Source: UMGS1696 sp964463375 (GTDB lineage Bacteria; Bacillota; Clostridia; Oscillospirales; CAG-272). Taken from it: 55,240 bases of DNA. The DNA lies in contig CAYXBQ010000015.1 of assembly GCA_964463375.1 (NCBI GenBank), positions 1-55,240 of the forward strand. Reading direction: 5' to 3'. The notes beneath the pieces were generated by a model. The model ran no database searches. It saw nothing but the letters and a program-made list of their open reading frames with translations, and was not told where the DNA came from. Below, one piece after another: positions 1 through 8,883 of this stretch. The position numbers were made by a program, and so were the translations under genes. The stretch's first letter is position 1, and each line of letters starts with the position of its first letter.

Positions 1-17
1 TGATTAAAAGTAGGCAT
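1..17 (-). CDS. rpsL: 30S ribosomal protein S12, N-terminal fragment (cut by window edge)
   Basis: Only the first five codons and part of the sixth are in the window. Read on the minus strand they give M-P-T-F-N-(Q/H), the invariant start of bacterial S12. A GGAGG ribosome site lies 9 bases before the ATG. S12 is a decoding-centre protein of the small ribosomal subunit and the usual site of streptomycin-resistance mutations. Position directly downstream of rpoB-rpoC is the conserved Firmicutes order, usually continued by rpsG and fusA. The gene has its own promoter (143-171), so it does not depend on read-through from rpoC. Confidence 0.9.
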
Positions 18-142
18 CTTGGTATCCTCCATTTCTTCTGTAATAAATGTGTTTTCCAAAAATTTTCTCCAGGAGAGATGATACTGGAGAAGCTACGCCA
101 AAAGTGGACATAGAAAAACCCTCTTCTGGAACGTACTGTCTC

Positions 143-171
143 ATTATAGCAAATTCCCGCATGTTTGTCAA
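143..171 (-). promoter_or_regulatory. Sigma-A promoter of rpsL
   Basis: On the minus strand TTGACA (166-171) and TATAAT (143-148) are separated by exactly 17 bases. Both hexamers are perfect consensus. The leader to the rpsL ATG is about 120 bases and holds an 8-bp inverted repeat (TTCTCCAG at 65-72, CTGGAGAA at 84-91) that could fold in the mRNA and is followed by a short A/U stretch. A role in attenuation is inference. Confidence 0.85.
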
Positions 172-308
172 GGGGGTATTTTACACAGATTTAGATTCTC
201 CCACTTGCACAAGAAATATGCATTCTTTTACCCCATTTTAACAGCATTTTGAATGATGCACAAAGACGAAAATCCCGTCGAAAATCTGCCGAAAACTGAC
301 GAAAACGC
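172..308. other. Intergenic sequence without a recognisable gene
   Basis: Between the rpsL promoter and the rpoC terminator there is no supported gene. The stretch 268-306 has four loosely spaced CGAAAA-type units on the plus strand, a degenerate short repeat. Short open frames here lack ribosome sites. Confidence 0.5.
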
Positions 309-353
309 AAAAAGCGTCTGCGCACCGCCAAAATGGGGTACGAGACGCTTTTT
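309..353 (-). terminator. Rho-independent terminator of the rpoB-rpoC operon
   Basis: An 11-bp perfect stem, AAAAAGCGTCT (309-319) with AGACGCTTTTT (343-353), encloses a loop of about 23 bases. The A/T ends give a U tract in either direction, but only rpoC (minus) reads into it. It lies 23 bases past the rpoC stop. Confidence 0.85.
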
Positions 354-375
354 CTATAAAGTCAACAAACGGAAA

Positions 376-3300
376 TTACAGGATGGTCTCCTCGTCGTCA
401 TCGCCGTTGGCAACAATGTCGGCCGGGAGGGAGTCGTCCTCATCGTCACCGTCCAGCAGGTCGCCGTGACCCATACTGTCATCCTTGTCGAGATACTCCT
501 CGTCGTCCTCGTCATCCATATCGTAGTCGGCTTCAAAGTCGTCCAGATCCAGATCTAAGAAGGGAGAGGTGGGTTCAACGGTGTGTTCCACTTCGATGTT
601 CCGGTAAATGTCCATACCGGTACCGGCGGGGATCAGCTTACCGATGATAACATTTTCCTTCAGTGCCAGCAGGTGGTCGATCTTGCCGCGGATAGCCGCT
701 TCGGTCAGCACCTTGGTGGTCTCCTGGAAGGAGGCAGCGGACAGGAAGGATTCGGTCATCAGAGAGGCCTTGGTGATACCCAGCAGAACAGCGTCGCCGG
801 TGGCCTTCATCAGGTCATATTCACCGGCATCGATCCGACGCTGGATCTCTTCGTTGGCAGCTAAGAACTCGGATACGTTCACCATGGAACCGGACAGCAG
901 GCCTGTGTTGCCTTCCTCCTGTACACGGATCTTCCGGGTCATCTGCCGGGCGATAACTTCGATGTGCTTGTCGTTGATGTTGATGGACTGCGAACGGTAT
1001 ACCTTCTGTACTTCCAGAATGATATAGTTGTACACAGCATCGATACCATTGATCCGCAGGATATCCGCCGGGTTCTTGTCACCTTCGGTCAGCTCCTTAC
1101 CGGGGGACACGTGCTGACCGTCTTCCACGACCATACGGGTACCGAAGGGGATCTGGTATACCACAGGCTCCAGCCCACCGTCGTCCGGGGTGATGGTGAT
1201 GTTGTGGATCTTCTTCACGTCCTGGATAGAGACAGTACCGGCGCATTCGGACACGATGGCAGTCTTCTTGGGCTTCCGTGCTTCGAACAGCTCTTCTACT
1301 CGAGGCAGACCCTGGGTGATGTTGGCAGCCGCTACACCACCGGTGTGGAAGGTTCTCATGGTCAGCTGGGTACCGGGTTCACCGATGGACTGTGCCGCAA
1401 TGATACCCACGGATTCACCCACGTTGACCGGTCTGTCGTTGGCAAGGTCAGAGCCGTAGCAGTGGGCGCAAACGCCATAGCGGGAACGGCACTGGAGTAC
1501 GGTACGGATCTGTACTTCGGTAACGCCGGCCTTGACGATGGCAGAGGCTTCTTCCTCGGAGATCATATGGTTGTCTTCCACGATGACCTCGCCGGTCTCG
1601 GGATGGCACACGGCACCGACGGTGTAACGACCCACCAGACGGTCCTTCAGGCCTTCGACCACATCATTGCCTTCCTTGATGTCGGAAACCCAGATACCGG
1701 CAGTGGCGCCGCAGTCTTCTTCCCGGATGATCACGTCCTGGGCAACGTCAACCAGACGTCTGGTCAGGTACCCAGAGTCAGCGGTCTTCAGAGCGGTGTC
1801 GGACAGGGATTTACGAGCACCACGGGCAGCCATGAAGTATTCCAGAATGTTCAGACCTTCCCGGAAGTTAGACTTGATGGGCAGCTCCATGGTCTTACCG
1901 TTGGTAGCGAACATCAGACCACGGATACCGGCCAGCTGACGCATCTGTGTCATGGAACCACGGGCACCGGAGTCGGACATCATTTTGATAGAGTTGTAAC
2001 GGTCAAAGTTGGCCTGCAGGGCAGCAACGACGTCCTTGGTGGTCTGTTCCCAGACTTCGATGACGTTGTTGTACCGTTCTTCGTCGGTCAGCTCGCCTCG
2101 ACGGAAGTGCTTGGCGATCTCGTCTACCTTCTTTTCGGCAGCAGCAACTAAGGTGTACTTTTCCTTGGGGATGATCATATCCGCAGCAGAGATGGAGATA
2201 GAAGCTCTGGTGGAATATTTGTAACCCATAGCCTTGATGTTGTCCAGCATGGTAGCGGTGGTGGTGAAGCCGTGGGCACGAATGCAGCGGTCGATGATAT
2301 TGCCCAGCTCCTTGGAGCCGCAGACGAACATGATCTCCAGATCAAAGAACTTGTCGGGATCGGTTCTGTCCACATACCCCAGATCCTGCGGGATGGGCTT
2401 GTTGAAGATCAGACGACCCAGGGTAGCATCGATGAGCTTAGACTGCATCACGCCGTCCACTTCCTTGGACACACGGATCTTGATGGGTGCGTGCAGACCC
2501 AGCAGCCCATTTTCATAGGCCATCATAGCCTCGTCAAAGTCACGGTACACATTGCCTTCACCGGGTTCGCCGGGCTTATCCAGCGTCAGGTAGAAGGAAC
2601 CTAACACCATATCCTGCGAAGGAACAGCGATGGCACGACCGTCTACGGGCTTCAACAGGTTGTTGGCAGACAGCATCAGGAACCGGGCTTCGGCCTGTGC
2701 TTCTGCGGACAGGGGCACGTGTACAGGCATCTGGTCACCGTCGAAGTCGGCGTTGAAGGCCTTACACACCAGCGGGTGCAGCTTGATCGCCTTACCTTCC
2801 ACCAGCACCGGTTCGAAGGCCTGGATGGACAGACGGTGCAGGGTAGGCGCACGGTTCAGCAGCACGGGGTGGGACTTGATGACGTTTTCCAGGGCATCCC
2901 ATACATCGGGATTGACCTTTTCGACCTTCTTCTTGGCTTCCTTGATGTTGGCAGCCTTGCCGGTCTCCACCAGCCGCTTCATAACGAAGGGCTTGAACAG
3001 CTCGATGGCCATTTCCTTGGGCAGACCGCACTGGTAGATCTTCAGGTCGGGACCTACGACGATTACGGAACGGCCGGAATAGTCCACACGCTTACCCAGC
3101 AGGTTCTGACGGAAACGACCCTGCTTACCACGGAGCATTTCAGAAAGAGACTTCAGGGGGCGGTTGGAGGGACCGGTAACGGGCTTACCACGGCGGCCGT
3201 TGTCGATCAGTGCGTCTACGGCCTCCTGGAGCATACGCTTTTCGTTGCGGACGATGATGTCCGGTGCGTGCAGCTCCAGCAGTCTCTTCAGACGGTTGTT

Positions 3301-4089
3301 TCGGTTGATGACCCGGCGATACAGATCGTTCAGGTCAGAGGTAGCAAAGCGGCCACCATCCAGCTGGGTCATAGGACGGATATCCGGCGGCAGCACCGGC
3401 ACTACGTCCAGGATCATCCAGGAGGGCTTGTTGCCGGACTTCCGGAAGGCCTCGACCACCTCCAGCCGCTTTACGATGCGGACCTTCTTCTGTCCGGCAG
3501 CCTTCTCCAGCTCGCTCTTCAGAGACTCGGAGAGTGCGTCCAGATCCAGTTCGTCCAGCAGCTCCTTGACAGCCTGTGCGCCCATGCCGACACGGAAAGC
3601 GTTCTCGTAGCGTTCCTGGGCTTCTCTGTATTCGGATTCCTTCAGCAGGGAATATTTTGCCAGCGGCGTGTCACCGGGATCGATGACGATGTAGGAGGCA
3701 AAGTACAGTACCTTTTCCAGCAGCCGGGGAGAAATGTCCAGCAGCAGCCCCATACGGGAGGGAATGGCACGGAAATACCAAATGTGGGAAACAGGAGCCG
3801 CCAGCTCGATGTGCCCCATTCTTTCTCTTCTTACCTTCTTCTGGGTGACCTGTACGCCGCACTTTTCACAGATCTTACCCTTGTGCCGGATCCGCTTGTA
3901 CTTCCCGCAAAGGCATTCCCAGTCCTTGGTAGGCCCGAAGATGCGCTCGCAGAATAGACCATCCCGTTCCGCTTTCAGGGTACGGTAATTGATCGTTTCC
4001 GGCTTCTTGACTTCCCCGTAGGACCAGCTGCGGATCATTTCGGGAGAAGCAAGACCAATCTGTATCGAATTGAATATATTGCGTTCCAT
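376..4089 (-). CDS. rpoC: DNA-directed RNA polymerase subunit beta'
   Basis: Beta' subunit (1237 residues) of core RNA polymerase; with beta it forms the catalytic cleft. The N-terminal zinc ribbon is visible (C-L-C-G-K-Y-K then C-E-K-C-G). The catalytic magnesium loop NADFDGDQ has Asp at about 448, 450 and 452. The second zinc site (C-R-S-R-Y-G-V-C-A-H-C) is also present. The ATG at 4089 was chosen because it begins the conserved MERNIFNSIQIG and has an AGAAGG ribosome site; an in-frame upstream extension of 33 codons is not conserved in character. The last 60 residues are almost entirely Asp/Glu, an acidic tail also present on RpoB. One oddity is Pro455 directly after DFDGDQM, where Ala is the usual residue. 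The gene follows rpoB with a 173-bp spacer and ends at a strong terminator. Confidence 0.97.
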   Translation of the reverse strand: MERNIFNSIQIGLASPEMIRSWSYGEVKKPETINYRTLKAERDGLFCERIFGPTKDWECLCGKYKRIRHKGKICEKCGVQVTQKKVRRERMGHIELAAPVSHIWYFRAIPSRMGLLLDISPRLLEKVLYFASYIVIDPGDTPLAKYSLLKESEYREAQERYENAFRVGMGAQAVKELLDELDLDALSESLKSELEKAAGQKKVRIVKRLEVVEAFRKSGNKPSWMILDVVPVLPPDIRPMTQLDGGRFATSDLNDLYRRVINRNNRLKRLLELHAPDIIVRNEKRMLQEAVDALIDNGRRGKPVTGPSNRPLKSLSEMLRGKQGRFRQNLLGKRVDYSGRSVIVVGPDLKIYQCGLPKEMAIELFKPFVMKRLVETGKAANIKEAKKKVEKVNPDVWDALENVIKSHPVLLNRAPTLHRLSIQAFEPVLVEGKAIKLHPLVCKAFNADFDGDQMPVHVPLSAEAQAEARFLMLSANNLLKPVDGRAIAVPSQDMVLGSFYLTLDKPGEPGEGNVYRDFDEAMMAYENGLLGLHAPIKIRVSKEVDGVMQSKLIDATLGRLIFNKPIPQDLGYVDRTDPDKFFDLEIMFVCGSKELGNIIDRCIRAHGFTTTATMLDNIKAMGYKYSTRASISISAADMIIPKEKYTLVAAAEKKVDEIAKHFRRGELTDEERYNNVIEVWEQTTKDVVAALQANFDRYNSIKMMSDSGARGSMTQMRQLAGIRGLMFATNGKTMELPIKSNFREGLNILEYFMAARGARKSLSDTALKTADSGYLTRRLVDVAQDVIIREEDCGATAGIWVSDIKEGNDVVEGLKDRLVGRYTVGAVCHPETGEVIVEDNHMISEEEASAIVKAGVTEVQIRTVLQCRSRYGVCAHCYGSDLANDRPVNVGESVGIIAAQSIGEPGTQLTMRTFHTGGVAAANITQGLPRVEELFEARKPKKTAIVSECAGTVSIQDVKKIHNITITPDDGGLEPVVYQIPFGTRMVVEDGQHVSPGKELTEGDKNPADILRINGIDAVYNYIILEVQKVYRSQSININDKHIEVIARQMTRKIRVQEEGNTGLLSGSMVNVSEFLAANEEIQRRIDAGEYDLMKATGDAVLLGITKASLMTESFLSAASFQETTKVLTEAAIRGKIDHLLALKENVIIGKLIPAGTGMDIYRNIEVEHTVEPTSPFLDLDLDDFEADYDMDDEDDEEYLDKDDSMGHGDLLDGDDEDDSLPADIVANGDDDEETIL

Positions 4090-4119
4090 CAGCAGTATAC
4101 CTTCTCTTGTATAGTTTCC

Positions 4120-4241
4120 GCCGGATCGGGAGAAAAGCGCTCCCGACGGCGTGATCTCTGTTTTTCGGGGGGAATTATGAACGTGCAAAGGGTCGCAGGC
4201 ACAGGTACGACAAGCGCAGCCTATCGCATGCTCGGCTTGTC
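4120..4241 (-). other. Intercistronic hairpins between rpoB and rpoC
   Basis: Two inverted repeats lie in the 173-bp spacer. One pairs CGGGAG (4127-4132) with CTCCCG (4140-4145) and is extended by GCCGG/ACGGC flanks. The other pairs GACAAGC (4209-4215) with GCTTGTC (4235-4241). Neither has a U tract on the minus strand, so an RNA-processing or stability role is more likely than termination. That role is inference. Confidence 0.5.
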
Positions 4242-4262
4242 ATACCGCCGTGTCCGCATTTC

Positions 4263-7200
4263 TTAAAACTCATCCATCCCAAAGTCGCCAAACCCGTTCT
4301 TGTCCGCCGCCAGCAGAGCAGCGTCATCGGGTTCTTCCTCGATCTCATCGTCCATGCTCTCTTCGATGTAGGAATCGAACAGGTCGTCGGTCTCCACGGA
4401 AGCGCCCACATCATCGGCGGTCACTTCGTTTTCATCGGAAACCAGATTGGGTCCCTCCAGCTCGTCTTCGCCCAGCGTGCCCAGGTCAATGACTTCGCCG
4501 GTGTCGTTCAGCACATTGATATCCAGACCCAGTGCCTGCAGTTCCTTCACCAATACCTTGAAGGATTCGGGTACGCCGGGTGTGGGGATGTTGTTGCCCT
4601 TGACGATGGCTTCATAGGTCTTCACACGGCCGATGGTGTCGTCAGACTTGACAGTCAGGATCTCCTGCAGCGTATAGGCAGCGCCGTAGGCCTCCAGTGC
4701 CCATACTTCCATTTCCCCGAAACGCTGACCGCCGAACTGTGCCTTACCACCCAGAGGCTGCTGGGTGATCAGGGAGTAAGGACCGGTGGAACGAGCGTGG
4801 ATCTTATCGTCAACCAGGTGGTGCAGCTTCAGGTAGTACATGATGCCCACGGTGACCGGGTTGTCAAAGGGAACACCGGTACGGCCATCGTACAGAATGG
4901 TCTTACCATCCACGATCTTCAGCTTGCCTTCCTTGCGCAGGGATTCCAGATATGCGGCATCTTCCCGTTCTTCGCCGGTGATGGGACGCAGGTCACGTCT
5001 GCCGGTATCCGGGTCGATGATCTCTTCAAAAATATTCTTACCACGGGTATTTTCGTTGGGCAGTACATCCCGTTCCATACCGGCCAGGCGCATACAGTCG
5101 GAGATGTCCTTTTCGCTGGCACCGTCGAATACGGGGGTCATGATCTTCCAGCCCAGCTTCCGAGCGGCGATACCCAGGTGTACCTCCAGCACCTGCCCGA
5201 TGTTCATTCGAGACGGCACGCCCAGGGGGTTCAGCACGATGTCCAGCGGTGTACCGTCGGGCAGGAAGGGCATGTCTTCGGGGGGCAGGATCCGGGATAC
5301 GACACCCTTGTTACCGTGACGACCGGCCATCTTGTCACCCACAGAGATCTTTCTCTTCTGTGCGATATATACGCGAACGGACTTATTGACACCGGCAGGC
5401 AGCTCGTCGCCGTTTTCACGGGTGAATACCTTCACGTCGATGATGATACCGTTTTCACCGTGGGGCACACGGAGGGAGGTGTCACGCACTTCTCTGGACT
5501 TTTCACCAAAGATGGCACGCAGCAGTCTTTCCTCGGCGGTCAGCTCGGTCTCACCCTTGGGCGTTACCTTACCGACTAAGATGTCCCCGGCACGGACCTC
5601 GGTACCCTTCTTGATGATCCCCTCGGCATCCAGATCCTTCAGGGCATCCTCACCCACATTGGGGATCTCCTTGGTGATCTCTTCCGGCCCCAGCTTGGTG
5701 TCTCTGGCCTCGTGGGTATATTCTTCGATATGGATAGAGGTGTATACGTCGTCTCTGACCAGTCTCTCGTTCAGCAGTACGGCGTCCTCGTAGTTGTAGC
5801 CTTCCCAGGTCATGAAGCCGATCAGGGCGTTCTTACCCAGTGCGATCTCCCCGTCGGAGGTAGAGGGACCGTCGGCGATGATCTGTCCGGCTTCCACACG
5901 TTCGCCCTGTGCCACGATGGGTCTCTGGTTCACGCAGGTGCCCTGGTTACTTCTCTTGAACTTGATCAGGCGGTAGGTGTCCTTGTGGCCGTCGTCGCAG
6001 TGTACCACGATCTCATCGGCCGTAACGGTCTCAGCCCAACCGCTGTTTTCACAAACGATGACCACACCGGAGTCGATGGCAGCCTTGTATTCCATACCGG
6101 TACCCACGATGGGAGAGTCGGTGGTGAGCAGCGGCACAGCCTGCTTCTGCATGTTAGAACCCATCAGCGCACGAGAGTTGTCGTCGTTTTCCAGGAAGGG
6201 GATGCAGGCTGTAGCAACGGATACCACCATCTTCGGCGATACGTCCATAAAGTCCACACGGGCGGGACTGATTTCCACGATGTCCTGCTTGTGACGACCG
6301 GTGACCTTCTTGTTGGCGAAGCACATATTTTCGTCCAGAGGCTCATTGGCCTGTGCCACTACGAAATTGTCTTCGATGTCGGCAGTCATGTACTGTACTT
6401 CGTCGGTAACTCTGTGACGAACACTGCCGTCCTCCATGGTCTCATGGACCACCTTGCGGTAGGGGGCCTCGATAAAGCCGTACTTGGAGATCCGGGCGTA
6501 GGTAGACAGATAGGAGATCAGACCGATGTTGGGACCTTCAGGGGTCTCGATGGGGCACATACGACCGTAGTGGGTGTAGTGTACGTCACGGACCTCGAAG
6601 GATGCACGGTCACGAGACAGACCGCCGGGACCCAGTGCAGACAGACGTCTCTTGTGGGTCAGCTCCGCCAGGGGGTTGTTCTGGTCCATGAACTGAGACA
6701 GGGGAGAGGAACCAAAGAATTCCCGAATGGCGGTGTCTACGGGACGGGGGTTGATCAGGGTCTGGGGAGACAGAGCCTCGTTGTCCTGGATGTTCATCCG
6801 TTCTTTGATGATCTTATCCATTCTGGCAAAGCCGATCCGCAGCTGGTTCTGCAACAGCTCCCCAACGCTTCTGACACGACGGTTGCCCAGGTGGTCGATG
6901 TCGTCGGTGACACCCACGTCATGGGACAATGCCAGCAGATAGTTAATGGAAGAGAGAATATCCTCTCTGGTGATGTGCTTGGGACACAGGGTAGCCAGAC
7001 GCTTCTTGGCCAGAGCCTTGATCTCTTCGGGATCATCGCCGGCTTCTTCCCGGATCTCCAGCAGCACATCCAGACGGCACTTCTCCACTACGCCAACGTC
7101 CTTCAGGTCATAGCCCAGTACGTCAGCGGGACGAACGGTACCGTTGCCGAATACCTTGATCTCTTCACCGTCCTCATTGAGCTTCAGATAGACCTCGTTG

Positions 7201-8192
7201 ACGCAGGCAGCTTCGATGGCATCGGCATCCTCCTGGGTCAGGGTCACATTGTCTTCATACAGCAGCTCACCGGTCAGCGGTGCGATCACGGGGCGGGACA
7301 GGGTATGTCCGGCCAGTCTTGCACCCAGTGCCAGCTTCTTGTCGAACTTGTGGCGACCAACGGGCATCAGGTCGTACCGCTTGGGATCGAAGAACAGGCC
7401 GTTCATCAGGATCTCGGCGGATTCCACGATGGCAGGTTCACCGGGACGCAGCTTCTTGTAGATCTCCTTCAGGGCTTCATCCCGGATGGAGGTCTTGTTG
7501 GTCAGTGCTTCGGATTCGCAGGTATCCTTTTCCAGGGTCGCGGTGAGCTTGACCTCGTTCCCGAATACATCCTCGATCTCGTCGGGGGTCTCGATACCCA
7601 GGGCACGGATCAGGATGGTCACGGGGATCTTACGGTTCTTGTCGATGCGGACATAGAAAATGTCGTTGGCATCGGTCTCATATTCCAGCCATGCGCCTCT
7701 ATAGGGGATCACAGTGGCGGTGTAGGTACGCTTACCGGTCTTGTCCACGGCCGTATCGTAGTAGATACCGGGGGAACGGACCAGCTGGGAGACGATGACA
7801 CGCTCAGCCCCATTGATGACGAACGTACCCTTGTCGGTCATGAGGGGGAAGTTGCCCATAAAGATGGAGGACTGCTTGACCTCGCCTGTCAGCTTATTGG
7901 ACAGACGGACATCCACCTTCAGGGGAGCAGCGTAGTTTACATCCCGGTCTTTACATTCTTCAACGGGGTATTTGGGCTTAGTATCCAGGGAATAGCCCAC
8001 GAAATCGATAAAGAGGTTGCCGGAGTAATCAGTGATGGGGGAAACATCCTCCAAGACCTCCATAAGCCCTTCCCGCAGGAACCAATCAAAGGATTCTTTC
8101 TGCACCTCGATCAGGCTGGGCATCTCCAGCACCTCATCGATCTTGGAAAAGCTCATTCGTATGTTCTTTCCGACCTTCTGCGGTTTCACCAT
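4263..8192 (-). CDS. rpoB: DNA-directed RNA polymerase subunit beta
   Basis: Beta subunit (1309 residues) of RNA polymerase. Conserved blocks include the rifampicin-binding region (FMDQNNPLAELTHKRRLSAL, around residues 500-520), RPIVAQGE, the KMAGRHGNKGVVS block and the C-terminal GGKAQFGGQRFGEMEVWALE. Residues most often mutated in rifampicin resistance (Asp of FMDQ, His of THKRR, Ser of RRLSAL) are wild type. The residue before LSQF is Pro497 where many bacteria have Gln. A long acidic C-terminal tail follows the core. The start is ambiguous: a GTG at 8204 is possible, but the ATG at 8192 has GGAG 11 bases upstream and was preferred. Transcribed from its own promoter at 8356-8384 and followed by rpoC. 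Confidence 0.97.
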   Translation of the reverse strand: MVKPQKVGKNIRMSFSKIDEVLEMPSLIEVQKESFDWFLREGLMEVLEDVSPITDYSGNLFIDFVGYSLDTKPKYPVEECKDRDVNYAAPLKVDVRLSNKLTGEVKQSSIFMGNFPLMTDKGTFVINGAERVIVSQLVRSPGIYYDTAVDKTGKRTYTATVIPYRGAWLEYETDANDIFYVRIDKNRKIPVTILIRALGIETPDEIEDVFGNEVKLTATLEKDTCESEALTNKTSIRDEALKEIYKKLRPGEPAIVESAEILMNGLFFDPKRYDLMPVGRHKFDKKLALGARLAGHTLSRPVIAPLTGELLYEDNVTLTQEDADAIEAACVNEVYLKLNEDGEEIKVFGNGTVRPADVLGYDLKDVGVVEKCRLDVLLEIREEAGDDPEEIKALAKKRLATLCPKHITREDILSSINYLLALSHDVGVTDDIDHLGNRRVRSVGELLQNQLRIGFARMDKIIKERMNIQDNEALSPQTLINPRPVDTAIREFFGSSPLSQFMDQNNPLAELTHKRRLSALGPGGLSRDRASFEVRDVHYTHYGRMCPIETPEGPNIGLISYLSTYARISKYGFIEAPYRKVVHETMEDGSVRHRVTDEVQYMTADIEDNFVVAQANEPLDENMCFANKKVTGRHKQDIVEISPARVDFMDVSPKMVVSVATACIPFLENDDNSRALMGSNMQKQAVPLLTTDSPIVGTGMEYKAAIDSGVVIVCENSGWAETVTADEIVVHCDDGHKDTYRLIKFKRSNQGTCVNQRPIVAQGERVEAGQIIADGPSTSDGEIALGKNALIGFMTWEGYNYEDAVLLNERLVRDDVYTSIHIEEYTHEARDTKLGPEEITKEIPNVGEDALKDLDAEGIIKKGTEVRAGDILVGKVTPKGETELTAEERLLRAIFGEKSREVRDTSLRVPHGENGIIIDVKVFTRENGDELPAGVNKSVRVYIAQKRKISVGDKMAGRHGNKGVVSRILPPEDMPFLPDGTPLDIVLNPLGVPSRMNIGQVLEVHLGIAARKLGWKIMTPVFDGASEKDISDCMRLAGMERDVLPNENTRGKNIFEEIIDPDTGRRDLRPITGEEREDAAYLESLRKEGKLKIVDGKTILYDGRTGVPFDNPVTVGIMYYLKLHHLVDDKIHARSTGPYSLITQQPLGGKAQFGGQRFGEMEVWALEAYGAAYTLQEILTVKSDDTIGRVKTYEAIVKGNNIPTPGVPESFKVLVKELQALGLDINVLNDTGEVIDLGTLGEDELEGPNLVSDENEVTADDVGASVETDDLFDSYIEESMDDEIEEEPDDAALLAADKNGFGDFGMDEF

Positions 8193-8355
8193 GTGCGTAG
8201 TCACTCCATTCTTCAGACTGTGCCGAGCGCTCCGGGGCAGGGGGACAGGTTCCAGGGATCAAGATCAAAATGGGTTTGCAAAATGTAGGATATAGCAGGA
8301 CTGCACAAAAAAATCCCGCCATTCTGCCCGGAGAGCGAATTTAGTTCAGTATAAA
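8193..8355 (-). other. rpoB leader region
   Basis: About 160 bases of 5' untranslated RNA precede rpoB. It includes a G/C-rich segment followed by seven T residues on the minus strand (near 8308-8335), resembling a weak terminator whose stem is imperfect. An attenuation role is possible but unproven. No open frame with a ribosome site was found. Confidence 0.4.
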
Positions 8356-8384
8356 ATTTTACCATAAAAAGCGGGCAAAGTCAA
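8356..8384 (-). promoter_or_regulatory. Promoter of rpoB-rpoC with upstream A+T-rich UP-like segment
   Basis: On the minus strand TTGACT (8379-8384) and TAAAAT (8356-8361) are 17 bases apart. Immediately upstream of the -35 (8393-8480) the DNA is very A+T-rich in an otherwise G+C-rich window, with repeated A and T tracts. That position and composition fit an UP element bound by the polymerase alpha C-terminal domains, which is an inference. Confidence 0.75.
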
Positions 8385-8588
8385 CAACCTAAGGAAAAAT
8401 CAATCCCCTTTTTTGCGAATTTACATTTTATTCACAAAAGTTTACAAAAAGTTTATATGTAAATAAATTGTAAATTGTGAAGGGGCAAGGGGGTATCCCT
8501 TTACCTAACCCCTTTTGCAGGGTACGCACGTGGTTCCAACTGCATTGGGGCTTTGGTCGAAATCTTTCGTTTTTCGTTTTTTGTTTTG

Positions 8589-8733
8589 TACTGGCGTACG
8601 GCGGGTTGACACTGCGTTGGGCTTGCTGACGTGTTGTTTTTCCGATATTAATCGGAAAAAACCACGTCAGCAAGCCGTACGCCAGTTGAACCCAAACCCC
8701 TACGCCAGTAGAAAAGCATAACGCAGTGTCAAC
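8589..8733. repeat. Nested palindromic element (possible pseudoknot or cruciform)
   Basis: Four sets of inverted arms interlock here. Hairpin: GCTTGCTGACGTG (8621-8633) pairs with 8663-8675, continued by TTTTTCCGAT (8637-8646) with 8651-8660, loop ATTA. Outer arm: ACTGGCGTACGGC (8590-8602) pairs with 8674-8686, and its first part TACTGGCGTA (8589-8598) pairs equally with 8701-8710. A further 14-bp arm GTTGACACTGCGTT (8605-8618) pairs with 8720-8733, crossing the others. No coding frame fits. It lies between divergent rpoB and fba, upstream of the fba promoter. It may be a remnant or non-autonomous mobile palindrome, or a regulatory RNA; I do not recognise it. Confidence 0.8.
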
Positions 8734-8806
8734 AGCAGTTTGAAACCCACGGGGTCCCGCTCCCGCACCGAAATTGTAAATTTCCCTTCATATTTGCATA
8801 AGACGC

Positions 8807-8835
8807 TTGATTTTTCGGAAAAAGTGGAGTATAAT
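8807..8835 (+). promoter_or_regulatory. Promoter of fba
   Basis: TTGATT (8807-8812) and TATAAT (8830-8835) are separated by 17 bases. The fba ATG lies about 40 bases past the expected start point. Between this promoter and the nested palindrome there is only about 70 bases of unremarkable sequence. Confidence 0.85.
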
Positions 8836-8883
8836 ACTATAGTTGAAATAGAAATACATCTGAAAACAACACGGAGGTTCATT

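Noticed and set aside
47..241. 64-codon plus-strand frame in the rpsL leader
   Set aside because: It lies antisense across the rpsL promoter and leader, has no ribosome site, and its translation shows no recognisable features.
5712..8288. Very long open frame on the plus strand antisense to rpoB (and a similar one at 964-2151 antisense to rpoC)
   Set aside because: These arise from the strong G/C third-position bias of rpoB and rpoC read in the opposite phase. They have no ribosome site, low-complexity Val/Gly/His/Gln-rich translation and no domain.
8450..8525. G/C stem (GGGGCAAGGG with CCC..CCCC) as a terminator upstream of fba
   Set aside because: The stem is broken, there is no gene ending here on either strand, and only a short T run follows.
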